DNA of 29,959 nt from JBBTWV01 sp038062615 (GCA_038062615.1 JBBTWV010000032.1:1-29959); one strand, 5' to 3'; positions 1-8,285 are shown, counted from the first letter of the stretch. Numbers and translations: made by a program. The notes: generated by a model not told the origin, from the letters alone.

Positions 1-1
1 G

Positions 2-385
2 CCCATCAAGCAGCCTCCTCCACGGGTTGAGCCTGGTGACGACGAAGGCGTGATTCGCGCCACCAACGGGGGAAAGATTGTTTCTCCGGATGGTTTTGAG
101 GTCACTATTCCGCCGGGTGCTTTGCCGCAAGATATGAGGATTGAAATTGAGCGAGTTTCTATTGGCCGCGTTACCGATTTGTACCACTTGAAGCCGGACG
201 GTTTGCGATTTTTGAAACCGATAATGTTGGCCATTCCTTACAAGCCGGCGGGCCTTTATGAGGGAGAAACTCCATACGATATCATCCTTAAATACTGGTA
301 TACCCAAAATAGTCCGCAGTTGGGTTTGCAGTATTCGGTGGACCTTGGTGACACCAAGTTGAGAACTCAGGTGGAGAGATTTTAA
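2..385 (+). CDS. C-terminal part of a ZU5-domain protein (5' end outside window)
   Basis: The frame is open from the window edge (first full codon at base 2) to the TAA at 383-385, so this is the last ~127 residues of a longer protein. A GTG at 50 would be an artificial start. After a Pro-rich linker (PPPRVEPGDD) the sequence matches the ZU5 pattern: GGKIVSPDGFEVTIPPGAL, then YHLKPDGLRFLKPIMLAIPY. ZU5 is a small beta domain found in ankyrins, netrin receptors and many bacterial surface or multi-domain proteins, usually a protein-interaction module. Nothing here shows what the missing N-terminal part does. The upstream Pro-rich linker and the extracellular bias of bacterial ZU5 proteins make an envelope or secreted protein plausible, but that is inference. 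Family call fairly sure; function unknown. Confidence 0.7.
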   Translation, partial: PIKQPPPRVEPGDDEGVIRATNGGKIVSPDGFEVTIPPGALPQDMRIEIERVSIGRVTDLYHLKPDGLRFLKPIMLAIPYKPAGLYEGETPYDIILKYWYTQNSPQLGLQYSVDLGDTKLRTQVERF

Positions 386-405
386 TTGAAGGTACCCCAG
401 GATAT

Positions 406-434
406 TTGCGCAAACACGCATTTTGTGTTATAGT
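406..434 (+). promoter_or_regulatory. Sigma70-like promoter for the 413-aa gene
   Basis: A TTGCGC -35 box (406-411) lies exactly 17 bp from a TATAGT -10 box (429-434). The expected transcript starts near 441, giving a ~23-nt AT-rich leader before the ATG at 464. No Shine-Dalgarno sequence is visible in that leader. Confidence 0.5.
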
Positions 435-463
435 TTAACAAATAATAAATAATACAAATAATT

Positions 464-1705
464 ATGGGTGACGGAGGAGCTCCTGATCTTGAGGAATTTA
501 ACCATGAGGATACTGGCGGCAGTACTGTTGAATCTCGAAACGCTTTAAATGGAAAGAGAACTCAAGAGCTGGCAACTTTGCGTGCAGAAATCGATACTGA
601 CGCTCACCCGGAAGTACCTCCTGAAGTTTTGCAGCATTTGCACCAAATGGAATTGATGCACCCTGATCGTTTTAGAATTGATAGAGTCAATCCTGAAATT
701 TTATCGAGAATGATTCTTATTCCTGCTTCAGGAGATATCCCTGACGATAGGTTAGCTTACCGTCATGGGGGCACGGGTGCTCTATATTTAGCATTTCTTA
801 GTATGGGAACGGGCGATGGTTTTATCTTGGATGATGACAGAATTATTAATGGCAGACGTGAAACAATTTTTAGCATAAATATTGATTTTCAAGATACTCC
901 ATTGGAAATTGAACAGCGCATTGAAGATCGTGAAATAGAAATTGAGAAGCCATTCCAGCTTTTCTTAAAGCTGAAGCAAAAGCCGGGATTTTCTGACGCT
1001 GTGGTATGGCAGTTTAGTTCTGCGGCACCTGCTTATAACTTTAGACATAGTTATTATAAACTCACTCCGCTGGCACAAAACGCATATTCGCTGGAGATGA
1101 ATGACGGTCCAGCACTCCAGCTTTCAATGAGAAATACCCAGGATGATGTTGAGAGCTTGATTCAAACAGCGCAATATGTCCTTCCTTCTGATGATCCTTT
1201 ACCTTTATCACCTGAGGGCAAAATGCAATATGACCAAATGGTTAGTAAGCTGGATAGTTACGCTCGAGCCGGCAAGAAATTTGCACAAGGTACTCAGCTC
1301 AAAAAAGAAACTATTGCCGGAACAACGGTATTCAACCTTTATCGCGGTGGAAAGCGAGCCGGAACGATTGGAATTGGAATGGAAGGTGGAATAGCGGTTG
1401 TCCGTCCAACTGTACCGGGTGATGCGATATCATCTGGCAGTAGCAGTGATGCCATTGAACTCTCAATAGATTTCGCTGTGAACATCGAACTTGTCCAGAA
1501 ATTTAAGAATGAAGTGAATTATAAAAAGAAAATTGCTGGGGTATATATGGATGACCCGTCGGTGCATGGGGACTACATGGATATACGGGTTCCGGACCGC
1601 AATATTCGCCTTTGGGTAGTGACTGGGGGATATAACATGGATGGGTATCATGCAGATACCGTTGAAGAATTAGAGGCATATTTGAAAGAAATTTCAGTGC
1701 AATAA
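464..1705 (+). CDS. Hypothetical protein, 413 aa
   Basis: I do not recognise this protein. It has an acidic, Gly-rich N-terminus, no signal peptide and no membrane segment, so it is probably cytoplasmic. The middle has a short acidic/basic stretch (QRIEDREIEIEKPFQLFLKL). Around residues 280-320 is a beta-rich segment (TTVFNLYRGGKRAGTIGIGM) and the C-terminus ends in a short helix. Base composition is AT-richer than the mismatch-repair and ribosomal genes downstream. The ATG at 464 is chosen because a promoter lies just upstream and the N-terminus has no conserved extension. It stands alone with its own promoter, 45 bp before the NIF3-like gene. It resembles, in style only, the other orphan genes at 5854-6504 and 8431-9012. 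Confidence 0.7.
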   Translation: MGDGGAPDLEEFNHEDTGGSTVESRNALNGKRTQELATLRAEIDTDAHPEVPPEVLQHLHQMELMHPDRFRIDRVNPEILSRMILIPASGDIPDDRLAYRHGGTGALYLAFLSMGTGDGFILDDDRIINGRRETIFSINIDFQDTPLEIEQRIEDREIEIEKPFQLFLKLKQKPGFSDAVVWQFSSAAPAYNFRHSYYKLTPLAQNAYSLEMNDGPALQLSMRNTQDDVESLIQTAQYVLPSDDPLPLSPEGKMQYDQMVSKLDSYARAGKKFAQGTQLKKETIAGTTVFNLYRGGKRAGTIGIGMEGGIAVVRPTVPGDAISSGSSSDAIELSIDFAVNIELVQKFKNEVNYKKKIAGVYMDDPSVHGDYMDIRVPDRNIRLWVVTGGYNMDGYHADTVEELEAYLKEISVQ

Positions 1706-1750
1706 TATTTGGTGGTTATTGAGCTCGCCCTTCGGTAGGATTATTTTGCT

Positions 1751-2071
1751 ATGCGTAAGCTCGTAAAAATCGTGGTTTTTGTGCCGAGTACACATGCCGA
1801 AAAAATCCGAGAGGTTTTGGCGCATGCCGGTGCGGGGCATGTTGAGAAATATGATTTTTGTTCGTTTAGTGTTAAGGGCGTTGGCAGATTTAGGCCGCAA
1901 AAAGGCGCCAAGCCGTTTATTGGAAAAGCGGGTGAGATAGAGCAGGTTGCGGAGGAGCGGATTGAGACTATTTGTCCAAAATCAAAGCTCAAAAAAGTTT
2001 TGGCGGCGGTTAAGGATGTCCACCCTTATGAGGAGCCGGCAGTAGATGTGTATGAGGTTTTATCTATTTGA
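1751..2071 (+). CDS. Stand-alone NIF3/YqfO-insert domain protein
   Basis: The 106-aa product matches the CutA/PII-like domain found as an insert in YqfO-type NIF3 (DUF34) proteins and also as a single-domain protein often named 'NGG1p interacting factor NIF3'. Characteristic segments are KIVVFVPSTHAEKIREVLA near the N-terminus, the central HVEKYDFCSFSVKGVGRF, KGAKPFIGKAGEIEQVAEE, and the C-terminal DVHPYEEPAVDVYEVL. In full-length NIF3 proteins this domain sits between two metal-binding halves; neither half is present here, so it should not be called a GTP cyclohydrolase-type NIF3 enzyme. Its role alone is unknown; PII/CutA-like folds often trimerise and bind small ligands or metals. The ATG at 1751 gives the expected domain start. 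Family is confident, function is not. Confidence 0.8.
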   Translation: MRKLVKIVVFVPSTHAEKIREVLAHAGAGHVEKYDFCSFSVKGVGRFRPQKGAKPFIGKAGEIEQVAEERIETICPKSKLKKVLAAVKDVHPYEEPAVDVYEVLSI

Positions 2072-2127
2072 GCGACTAATAAAAAAACATTTTTTATCAA
2101 AAATAAAGATAATGTATAAGATTAGTT

Positions 2128-2156
2128 TTGACATTTTTCTTATATTTTGCTAATAT
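2128..2156 (+). promoter_or_regulatory. Near-consensus promoter for the Fic gene
   Basis: TTGACA (2128-2133) and TAATAT (2151-2156) are separated by exactly 17 bp in a very AT-rich gap. Transcription should start near 2163, about 24 nt before the Fic ATG. An 11-bp direct repeat, CTAATAAAAAA, lies on both sides (from 2076 and from 2174), and a weak A/T hairpin at 2080-2096 may end the upstream transcript. Confidence 0.65.
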
Positions 2157-2186
2157 TTCATTAGAATAGTCGCCTAATAAAAAATA

Positions 2187-3182
2187 ATGAAATTTATAAG
2201 AAAAAAGATAATTCGTGGTCATTCCTATTATTATTTTGAGTTTCCGTGGAGGTCGCGCGGCGAGCGCTCGATATTTACCCGCTTTCTGGGGAAGGAGTTG
2301 CCGTCTGATTTGGCTGAAGTTATTCCTCAATGTTTTAATGAAATCTCACGGTTGAGTGAAGAGAAAATAGATTCTTCGGCTAAAAAATACTTTGCTCCCA
2401 AGGCGATTTTGCCAATTGAACAGGCACGATTTTGGTATCGAGGTCTCCATCATGAGCTTTTTGCAAACGATTTGCATCTCTTCCAGTCACTTTTTGCCGT
2501 ATTATTTCTTCTCAACTCGAATAGATCAGAAGGCTCGCGTATGACACGCCGAGATATTGAGAAAATAATTCAGAGAAAAAGAAAGCCTAAAACCATTATG
2601 GATCAAGAAGTTGTGAATTCTCTTGCGGCACTTCGGTTGGCTTTCTCACGTGAGATGAGATGGAATATTGCCTCCATGCGCAGGCTCCATGCTTTTTTAT
2701 TTGATCAGATTTCTCCGCATACTGCCGGGAAGCTTAAAACTGAAAATAATGTTATTAATAATGAATCAACCACTGATTGGAAATCGGTTAGGAAAGAGCT
2801 TAAGCAACTCCTGTTTTGGTTTCTGAGAGAAAAGAAAAAGGGGTATCCGCCACTCGTCGCTTTGGAGTTTCATCATCGTTTTGAGGCCATTCATCCTTTT
2901 GATGATGGTAATGGGCGCATCGGAAGACTACTTTTTAACGCCTATCTGCTCCAAGAAGGATACATGCCGGTGATTTTCTTTAGCGAAAATCATTCGACTT
3001 ACATGGATGCCATCTCGCAGGCTCGGCATGGGCGTAAGCGCAAATTAGCGCACTATTTTATAAAACAACTGGTTAAAACCAGAAAGGCTATTGAGCTTTA
3101 TAAGCAGGAGGGGGTGCTGAGAGGTGGTTCTCCACAGGTGGGGCAGTGGGAAATTGAGCGCGGGAAAATACGAAAATACTAA
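2187..3182 (+). CDS. Fic-family protein (putative AMP transferase) with N-terminal inhibitory motif
   Basis: The 331-aa protein carries the full Fic active-site signature HPFDDGNGRIGR at residues 236-247. His236 is the expected general base, Asp/Asn residues position Mg-nucleotide, and Arg247 contacts phosphate. Fic enzymes usually transfer AMP from ATP to Tyr/Ser/Thr hydroxyls of target proteins. Residues 111-116 (SNRSEG) fit the (S/T)xxxE(G/N) inhibitory helix, placing it in the self-inhibited class where the Glu blocks the ATP gamma-phosphate site. The order, inhibitory motif before the Fic motif, matches class II. There is no adjacent small antitoxin gene, which agrees with built-in inhibition. 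Residues 1-70 are basic and aromatic, likely a substrate or nucleic-acid contact region, but not identified. It has its own strong promoter. Target unknown. Confidence 0.85.
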   Translation: MKFIRKKIIRGHSYYYFEFPWRSRGERSIFTRFLGKELPSDLAEVIPQCFNEISRLSEEKIDSSAKKYFAPKAILPIEQARFWYRGLHHELFANDLHLFQSLFAVLFLLNSNRSEGSRMTRRDIEKIIQRKRKPKTIMDQEVVNSLAALRLAFSREMRWNIASMRRLHAFLFDQISPHTAGKLKTENNVINNESTTDWKSVRKELKQLLFWFLREKKKGYPPLVALEFHHRFEAIHPFDDGNGRIGRLLFNAYLLQEGYMPVIFFSENHSTYMDAISQARHGRKRKLAHYFIKQLVKTRKAIELYKQEGVLRGGSPQVGQWEIERGKIRKY

Positions 3183-3184
3183 TC

Positions 3185-3193
3185 TGCTATAAT
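3185..3193 (+). promoter_or_regulatory. Extended -10 promoter directly before mutS (leaderless start likely)
   Basis: TGCTATAAT is a perfect extended -10 element (TGn plus TATAAT at 3188-3193). No good -35 lies upstream, as expected for extended -10 promoters. The mutS ATG is at 3202, only 8 nt after the hexamer, so the transcript would begin at or within a base or two of the start codon. Confidence 0.5.
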
Positions 3194-3201
3194 CTGCCGA
3201 G

Positions 3202-5769
3202 ATGGCTTCCCTAACGCCCATGATGCGGCAGTATCAGCAGATGAAGGAGCAACATAAGGACTGCTTGCTCTTTTTCCGTTTGGGCGATTTTTATGAGATG
3301 TTTTTTGAGGATGCGGTGGAAGGGTCGCGTTTGCTGAATCTTACATTAACCAAGCGTCATACCGCGCCGATGTGCGGCGTGCCGCACCACGCGGCGGAGT
3401 CGTATATTGGTCGGCTCACACGGCTGGGTAAAAAGGTGGCGATTTGCGAACAGCTTTCGGATCCCAGTTTGCCGGGGATTGTAGAGCGCGGCGTGATTCG
3501 TGTGGTGACGCCGGGGACGACGTTTGATGAACGCATTTTGGAGCAGAAATCGAACCGGTTTATTGTGAGTGTAAATTTAGGTGGTGAAAAAATGGGCTTG
3601 GCGGCTTGTGATCTTACGACGGGGCTTTTGCAGGTGGCTACGTTTGAGAATTTGGAAGATTTGCGCGATGAGTTGTTTAGACTTGGGCCGGCGGAGTGCG
3701 TGGTGGACTTTGCCGAACAAAATATTCCGGATTTTTTAAAACAGTTTGATAAGTTGCCGGTTTTTCCGCATCAGTTTTGGGATGATCCGCAGACTTTTTT
3801 GTCCAAACATTTTGGGGTGAAGGATTTACGCGGGTTTGGAATGGAGGACTCTGTGGAGGGAGTTGCGGCGGCCGCGCTGCTCCTCTCGTATTTAAAAGAA
3901 ACGCAAAAATCGGACTTGGCACACATCCGGCCGCCGCAAATGCTCTCCCGCACGGAGGAGATGATTTTGGACGAAACCGCTATTAGAAATTTGGAGTTGC
4001 TGGCGAATTTGAGAGAAGGGAAGAGGGAAGGTTCGCTCCTCTCGGTCATTGATTTTACGCGAACTTCAATGGGTGGCCGCACCCTGCGTTCTTGGCTTTT
4101 GCATCCACTTCATAACAAAGAAAATATTGAGAAGCGTCTGGATGCCGTGAGCGAAATGCTGAGTAATGACGTGCTTGCTCTTAAACTTCCGGAAATTTTA
4201 GATGGTGTTTTAGATTTGGAACGTTTGCTGGGAAAAATTTCCATTGGCACCGGTGGTGCTCGCGATGTGCTGGGAATTGCCATCTCACTCAAGGCACTTG
4301 AACCTATCAAAGATCTTTTGCAAAACTCAAAATCAAAACTGCTGACAGAATTTTTGGCCGAACTGGAAAAATTAAAATCACTCGGAGAACTTCGTCAAAA
4401 TTTACTTTCTTCTATTGTGGAAGCTCCTCCTCTTTCCATAAAGGACGGCGGGCTTATTTGCGATGGTATTTCTCCCGAGTTAGATGAGTTGCGGCGCATC
4501 AGTCGTGAAGGAAAAAGTTTTATTCAGCAGATTCAAGAACAGGAGGTAAAGCGAACGGGAATCAACTCCCTCAAGATCCGTTTTAATAACGTTTTTGGAT
4601 ATTACATAGAAATCACGAAGTCGAATTTAAAAAATGTTCCGGCAGATTACATTCGGAAGCAGACCTTAGTGAATGCTGAAAGGTATATCACTCCCGAACT
4701 CAAAGAATACGAAGAAAAAGTTTTGGGTGCTGACGCCAAAATGAAGGAAATTGAGTATCAGATTTTTTTACGTCTTCGCGAACAGACCAAAGACCACACG
4801 CGAGAAATTCAAAAGGCCGCCGAAATTTTTGGCGTGCTTGATGCACTGCTTTCCTTGGCACTAGCGGCCGCTAAAAATCGCTACGCGCGGCCGCAAATCG
4901 TCGAGGCTGGTTTGCCGATTGTCATCAAGGATGGTCGTAACCCCGTGGTGGAACAGTTGGCCGGCGGACAGTTTGTCCCGAATGATGCTCAGCTTGGAGG
5001 CGAGGCCGAGCTACGGCGAGTGTCGCGCCAAGCAGGCGCGGCCAATATTATTTTGCTTACGGGGCCCAACATGGGTGGGAAGTCCACCTACCTTAGGCAA
5101 ACGGCACTCATTGTTCTGATGGCGCACATTGGCAGTTTTGTCCCGGCGCAAAGCGCGCAAATTCCATTAACGGATCGTATTTTTACGCGCGTTGGTGCCA
5201 GTGATAACTTGGTGCGTGNNNNNNNNNNGCAGGAGACCGCACAGATCCTTCATTATGCGACACGTAACAGTCTCATTATTTTGGATGAAATTGGTCGCGG
5301 AACTTCTACCTATGATGGTGTCTCTCTGGCTTGGGCAATTTTAGAACACATCCATGATCAGATTGGTGCTAAGACGCTTTTTGCCACGCACTATCACGAA
5401 CTTATTGCGGTGGCGGAAAAACTTCCGCAGGCTCAGAATTTTAGTGTGGCGGTAAAAGAAGAAAAAGACGGCGTCGTTTTTTTGTATCGCATAAAACCTG
5501 GTGCCGTGGATCGCAGCTATGGTATTGAGGTCGCTCGGCTTGCTGGACTTCCTCCTTCTATTATTCATAAAGCCAAAGAAATTTTGCGTGATTTAGAAGA
5601 GGGGATTTTGGATAACGCCATCAGCAAAAAAGCGCAGGCGGGAAAAGTAAATAAAGACCAGTTGGATATTTTTGCTCCAGAAAATTCGCAGCCCCGTCCG
5701 CACCGCGCGCTTCAAGAGCTCCAGAAAATCGAAATTGAAAAACTCACCCCGCCAGGCGAACCGCAGTGA
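3202..5769 (+). CDS. mutS: DNA mismatch repair protein MutS
   Basis: MutS binds base mismatches and small loops as a dimer, and uses ATP to become a sliding clamp that recruits MutL. The N-terminal mismatch-reading motif is GDFYEMF (Phe30, Glu32). The C-terminal ABC ATPase has Walker A GPNMGGKST at residues 621-629 and Walker B/signature LDEIGRGTSTYDG from 694. A QLDIF pentapeptide at 820-824 looks like a beta-clamp binding motif. The reading frame is intact, but 10 Ns at 5219-5228 stand for unknown sequence inside the ATPase: LVR is followed by QETAQILH where MutS proteins normally have about nine residues ending STFMVEM. The real protein is therefore probably a few residues longer than 855. 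mutL follows after one intervening minus-strand gene. Confidence 0.97.
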   Translation: MASLTPMMRQYQQMKEQHKDCLLFFRLGDFYEMFFEDAVEGSRLLNLTLTKRHTAPMCGVPHHAAESYIGRLTRLGKKVAICEQLSDPSLPGIVERGVIRVVTPGTTFDERILEQKSNRFIVSVNLGGEKMGLAACDLTTGLLQVATFENLEDLRDELFRLGPAECVVDFAEQNIPDFLKQFDKLPVFPHQFWDDPQTFLSKHFGVKDLRGFGMEDSVEGVAAAALLLSYLKETQKSDLAHIRPPQMLSRTEEMILDETAIRNLELLANLREGKREGSLLSVIDFTRTSMGGRTLRSWLLHPLHNKENIEKRLDAVSEMLSNDVLALKLPEILDGVLDLERLLGKISIGTGGARDVLGIAISLKALEPIKDLLQNSKSKLLTEFLAELEKLKSLGELRQNLLSSIVEAPPLSIKDGGLICDGISPELDELRRISREGKSFIQQIQEQEVKRTGINSLKIRFNNVFGYYIEITKSNLKNVPADYIRKQTLVNAERYITPELKEYEEKVLGADAKMKEIEYQIFLRLREQTKDHTREIQKAAEIFGVLDALLSLALAAAKNRYARPQIVEAGLPIVIKDGRNPVVEQLAGGQFVPNDAQLGGEAELRRVSRQAGAANIILLTGPNMGGKSTYLRQTALIVLMAHIGSFVPAQSAQIPLTDRIFTRVGASDNLVRXXXXQETAQILHYATRNSLIILDEIGRGTSTYDGVSLAWAILEHIHDQIGAKTLFATHYHELIAVAEKLPQAQNFSVAVKEEKDGVVFLYRIKPGAVDRSYGIEVARLAGLPPSIIHKAKEILRDLEEGILDNAISKKAQAGKVNKDQLDIFAPENSQPRPHRALQELQKIEIEKLTPPGEPQ
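5219..5228. other. Assembly gap (10 N) inside mutS
   Basis: Ten Ns interrupt the ATPase domain between the Walker A and Walker B motifs. The placeholder keeps the frame. By comparison with the family, about 25 nt would be expected between the flanking bases, so the true gap is probably longer than 10; the difference (15 nt) is a multiple of three. Confidence 0.95.
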
Positions 5770-5817
5770 AGCTAAGGAATTAATGCGCTGAAAGCGCAAC
5801 CATTTGAAGCGCTCCAA

Positions 5818-5865
5818 GAGTTAGACGAGCTCAAGCGGTTATAAATAAGGCTCTCAGTCTAACTC
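5818..5865. terminator. Hairpin between convergent mutS and the 216-aa gene
   Basis: GAGTTAGAC (5818-5826) and GTCTAACTC (5857-5865) are a perfect 9-bp inverted repeat, extended inward by GAGC/GCTC (5827-5830 and 5850-5853). It overlaps the stop codon of the minus-strand gene (5854-5856). A smaller perfect hairpin, TGCGCT-GAA-AGCGCA, lies at 5784-5798 just after mutS. Neither is followed by a T-run, so a role in ending both transcripts is an inference from position. Confidence 0.4.
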
Positions 5866-6504
5866 ACTGCCATCGCGATTGTCATCGCAATCATCATCGC
5901 GATCGCGATCGCGATCGTCATCTGATCCATGGTAGAAATCTTCAAGGTCTTCACCAAGTGCATCAACGTTTTGCCGTGGCCCTCCTGAGGAACACTGCCA
6001 GTCTTGTCCACCACAAGGTCCGCATAAACCAGTCGGCGGAGGAATAACGACGGCTTCCGGTACGATGTCGCGCGTCGCTGGATGAGCTACTGCAGGTATT
6101 TGTGAAAGAACATCTCTTGCTGCGCTTGCCTGTGAAGATGCCACATCTCTCCACATATCGGCGTCTTTGCCGGTTTGAGCACCAATTCGTATGTAACTTT
6201 CCGTGGTAAGTTCAAAATCTTCCGCCGTGGAAAGTCCCCTTGCCAGGGCAATTCTATTCTTTCCGTCTGGTACCTGAAGTGAATCTAACTCTCGATTAAA
6301 AGTGACGCGTATGGGGGCTGACAATGCATATCTTTTTGTTCCTTCTCGGCGAACTCTTACTACAAATAAAGGTTGAGCTGTATTCGCCGTAAGAAACTTT
6401 CTTACAGACAATAGCAAGCCAGCTTCATCTTTAAATGAATGACCGCATGGCTCCATTCCTGGTTCCAGTTGCAGGACATCGTGTTGTTGAGTTGCTTCAA
6501 CCAT
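5854..6504 (-). CDS. Hypothetical protein with Asp/Arg-rich repetitive tail, 216 aa
   Basis: I do not recognise a family. Residues ~1-115 look globular and beta-rich (LFVVRVRREGTKRYALSAP, then IRVTFNRELDSLQVPDG). Residues ~155-175 hold a Pro/Cys-Gly segment (VVIPPPTGLCGPCGG). The last ~24 residues are a low-complexity Asp/Arg tail (DDDRDRDRDDD and following) encoded by tandem GATCGC-like units. No signal peptide or membrane segment is seen. The gene is on the opposite strand to everything around it, splits mutS from mutL, and has a strong promoter with a TTGACA box. The bases just before its ATG are CCTCCT, the reverse of a Shine-Dalgarno. Ordering between a lineage-specific gene and a recent acquisition cannot be settled from sequence alone. 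Confidence 0.7.
   Translation of the reverse strand: MVEATQQHDVLQLEPGMEPCGHSFKDEAGLLLSVRKFLTANTAQPLFVVRVRREGTKRYALSAPIRVTFNRELDSLQVPDGKNRIALARGLSTAEDFELTTESYIRIGAQTGKDADMWRDVASSQASAARDVLSQIPAVAHPATRDIVPEAVVIPPPTGLCGPCGGQDWQCSSGGPRQNVDALGEDLEDFYHGSDDDRDRDRDDDCDDNRDGSELD
5869..5922 (-). repeat. GATCGC-type simple repeat coding the Asp/Arg tail
   Basis: Plus-strand units of the form GCGATC and CATCGC are repeated in near-perfect tandem, with the purest run (GCGATCGCGATCGCGATCG) around 5898-5918. Read on the minus strand in the gene's frame they give alternating Asp and Arg. Such runs can change length by polymerase slippage, in multiples of 6 without frameshift. Confidence 0.7.
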
Positions 6505-6513
6505 AGGAGGTAT

Positions 6514-6541
6514 TATTTATCACAATATGCGTAAATGTCAA
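6514..6541 (-). promoter_or_regulatory. Promoter for the 216-aa minus-strand gene
   Basis: On the minus strand TTGACA (6541-6536) is followed after 16 bp by TAAATA (6519-6514), with the gene ATG at 6504. The leader would be very short. This promoter is divergent from and partly overlaps the region feeding mutL. Confidence 0.55.
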
Positions 6542-6566
6542 GCTTTTCCCTGCGACCTCATCAGGA

Positions 6567-6572
6567 TATGGT
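6567..6572 (+). promoter_or_regulatory. Possible -10 box for a leaderless mutL transcript
   Basis: TATGGT at 6567-6572 ends 6 nt before the mutL ATG (6579), the same spacing as the better box before proB. No clear -35 is present, so this is a weak call supported mainly by the repeated geometry. Confidence 0.25.
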
Positions 6573-6578
6573 TATTCC

Positions 6579-8285
6579 ATGCCGAAAATTAAAATTCTTC
6601 CTGATACGCTCATTAGCCAAATTGCCGCCGGAGAGGTGGTGGAGCGTCCGGCTAGTGCGCTTAAAGAACTTATAGAAAATAGCTTAGACGCCGGTGCAAA
6701 ATTCATCGGCATTGAGGCCGAACAGGGAGGCATGAAGCTTATTGCCGTGCGCGATGATGGCACGGGTATGGACGGCGATGACGCGGTGATGGCTTTTGCG
6801 CGGCACGCTACCAGCAAGATTTCGGAGTTGGATGATTTGGCCAATATTTCTACTTTTGGGTTTCGCGGGGAGGCGCTTGCGGCGATTGCTTCGGTGGCGC
6901 AGGTGAGCCTAAAAACCCGCAAGCGCGAAAATGAGGAAGGCAGTAAGATTATTTATAAGGGTGGCGTTATGGAATCAAAATGTGCCACCGGCTGCCCGCC
7001 GGGAACTGAAGTTGTAATTCGTAATCTCTTTTTTAATACGCCGGCTCGCAAGAAGTTTTTAAAAGCCGAAAACACGGAGCTCAGTCATCTTGCCGCGGTG
7101 GTGAGCCACATGGCTATGGCAAATCCGGCGGTTGGATTTGAGTTCAAACATAACGGCAAAACGCTTATTCAAGTTCCGGCTTTGCAAACTCCGCAGGCTC
7201 GGTTGGCCGCCATTCTTGGCAAGAATTTTCTCGGCGAGGCTCTGCCGATTTCTTTTAAAACCGAGAGTATTCACATTCACGGGTTCATTGGTCGGCCTGG
7301 AGCCTCGCTGGCTTCCAAGCGCCATCAGTATCTCTTTGTTAATGGCCGAGACGTTAGCGACCCAATGGTTTCACGCGCCGTGACCGATGCTTACGGTTCG
7401 CGTTTGCCTGCGCGCACCTGGCCTGTTTTTATTTTGCATATTGACATAGATCCTGTCGAAGTAGATGTGAATGTTCATCCGCGTAAGTTGGCGGTAAAAT
7501 TTGTAGATACCCAGCGAATTTTTCGCGACGTGATGCAAGCGGTTTCCCAAAGTCTTTTAGATTTTGAACAGGGAATGTTTCAGAATGCTCATCTTCAAAA
7601 TTCTGCAGCGCTCCCTAATGCTTCCTCCGAAATTTCACTGCAAAACGCGCTCAATTTTTCAGAAAAAATCCTAACAACACAGGACCGGTCTCAAAAACTT
7701 TCCCTACCCACTCAGCTCAAAATTCTTGGCCAGATCGCCAACTCCTACATTCTTGTTTTGGATGAAGAAGGTCTCGCTATTGTGGATCAGCACGCCGCGC
7801 ACGAGCGCATTTTGTATGAATCCTTTAAGCGTCAAAGTATTGAGCGTGAAGCAAAAATTCAACCGCTTTTGGTTCCATTGAATATAGAATGTTCGCCACA
7901 AGAAGCCACTTTTCTTCGTAAGGCCATTGGTGAGCTCTCTTCATTTGGATTTGAATTCGACGAGTGGAGCGGCAATACTTTTGTGATCCGTTCTTGTCCG
8001 CTGGCGCTCAAGTCCGAAAATCTGGAAAAAATCTTGCGTGATTTTTTAGACGAGGTCATGGGCGACGCCGGTATATCATCAAAAAATATTCTTCCTGAAC
8101 GCATTCTCAAGTCCCTCGCCTGCAAAGGCGCCGTTAAATTTGGCATGCCGCTAACGCTTACCGAACAAGAAGAACTTCTTCGCCAACTTCAAAAAACGCC
8201 AAACTTGGCCACTTGCCCGCATGGCCGTCCTACCCGCGTGCTGGTGACTTTTGATGAACTGGAAAAGCGTTTTTACCGCAAGTAG
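6579..8285 (+). CDS. mutL: DNA mismatch repair protein MutL (endonuclease type)
   Basis: MutL couples mismatch recognition by MutS to strand nicking. The N-terminal GHKL ATPase has all expected motifs: ELIENSLDAGA (Glu30, Asn34), RDDGTGM (58-64) and GFRGEAL (94-100). The C-terminal domain keeps the metal-binding endonuclease motif DQHA(x2)E(x4)E as DQHAAHERILYE at 403-414, the ACK motif near SLACKGAVKFG, and CPHGRP at 546-551. This predicts a nicking MutL as in most bacteria lacking MutH, rather than the E. coli type. Length 568 aa is normal; the linker between domains is Ser/Gln-rich. It is separated from mutS by a minus-strand gene, so the two are not one transcript. The ATG at 6579 gives the standard MutL N-terminus (KILPDTLISQIAAGEVVERP). 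Confidence 0.97.
   Translation: MPKIKILPDTLISQIAAGEVVERPASALKELIENSLDAGAKFIGIEAEQGGMKLIAVRDDGTGMDGDDAVMAFARHATSKISELDDLANISTFGFRGEALAAIASVAQVSLKTRKRENEEGSKIIYKGGVMESKCATGCPPGTEVVIRNLFFNTPARKKFLKAENTELSHLAAVVSHMAMANPAVGFEFKHNGKTLIQVPALQTPQARLAAILGKNFLGEALPISFKTESIHIHGFIGRPGASLASKRHQYLFVNGRDVSDPMVSRAVTDAYGSRLPARTWPVFILHIDIDPVEVDVNVHPRKLAVKFVDTQRIFRDVMQAVSQSLLDFEQGMFQNAHLQNSAALPNASSEISLQNALNFSEKILTTQDRSQKLSLPTQLKILGQIANSYILVLDEEGLAIVDQHAAHERILYESFKRQSIEREAKIQPLLVPLNIECSPQEATFLRKAIGELSSFGFEFDEWSGNTFVIRSCPLALKSENLEKILRDFLDEVMGDAGISSKNILPERILKSLACKGAVKFGMPLTLTEQEELLRQLQKTPNLATCPHGRPTRVLVTFDELEKRFYRK

Noticed and set aside
1694..1992. Minus-strand frames opposite the NIF3-like gene
   Set aside because: They are shadows of a clear conserved domain on the plus strand.
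5219..5228. Frameshift or pseudogene in mutS
   Set aside because: The interruption is a run of Ns; both sides are in the same frame and match MutS fully.
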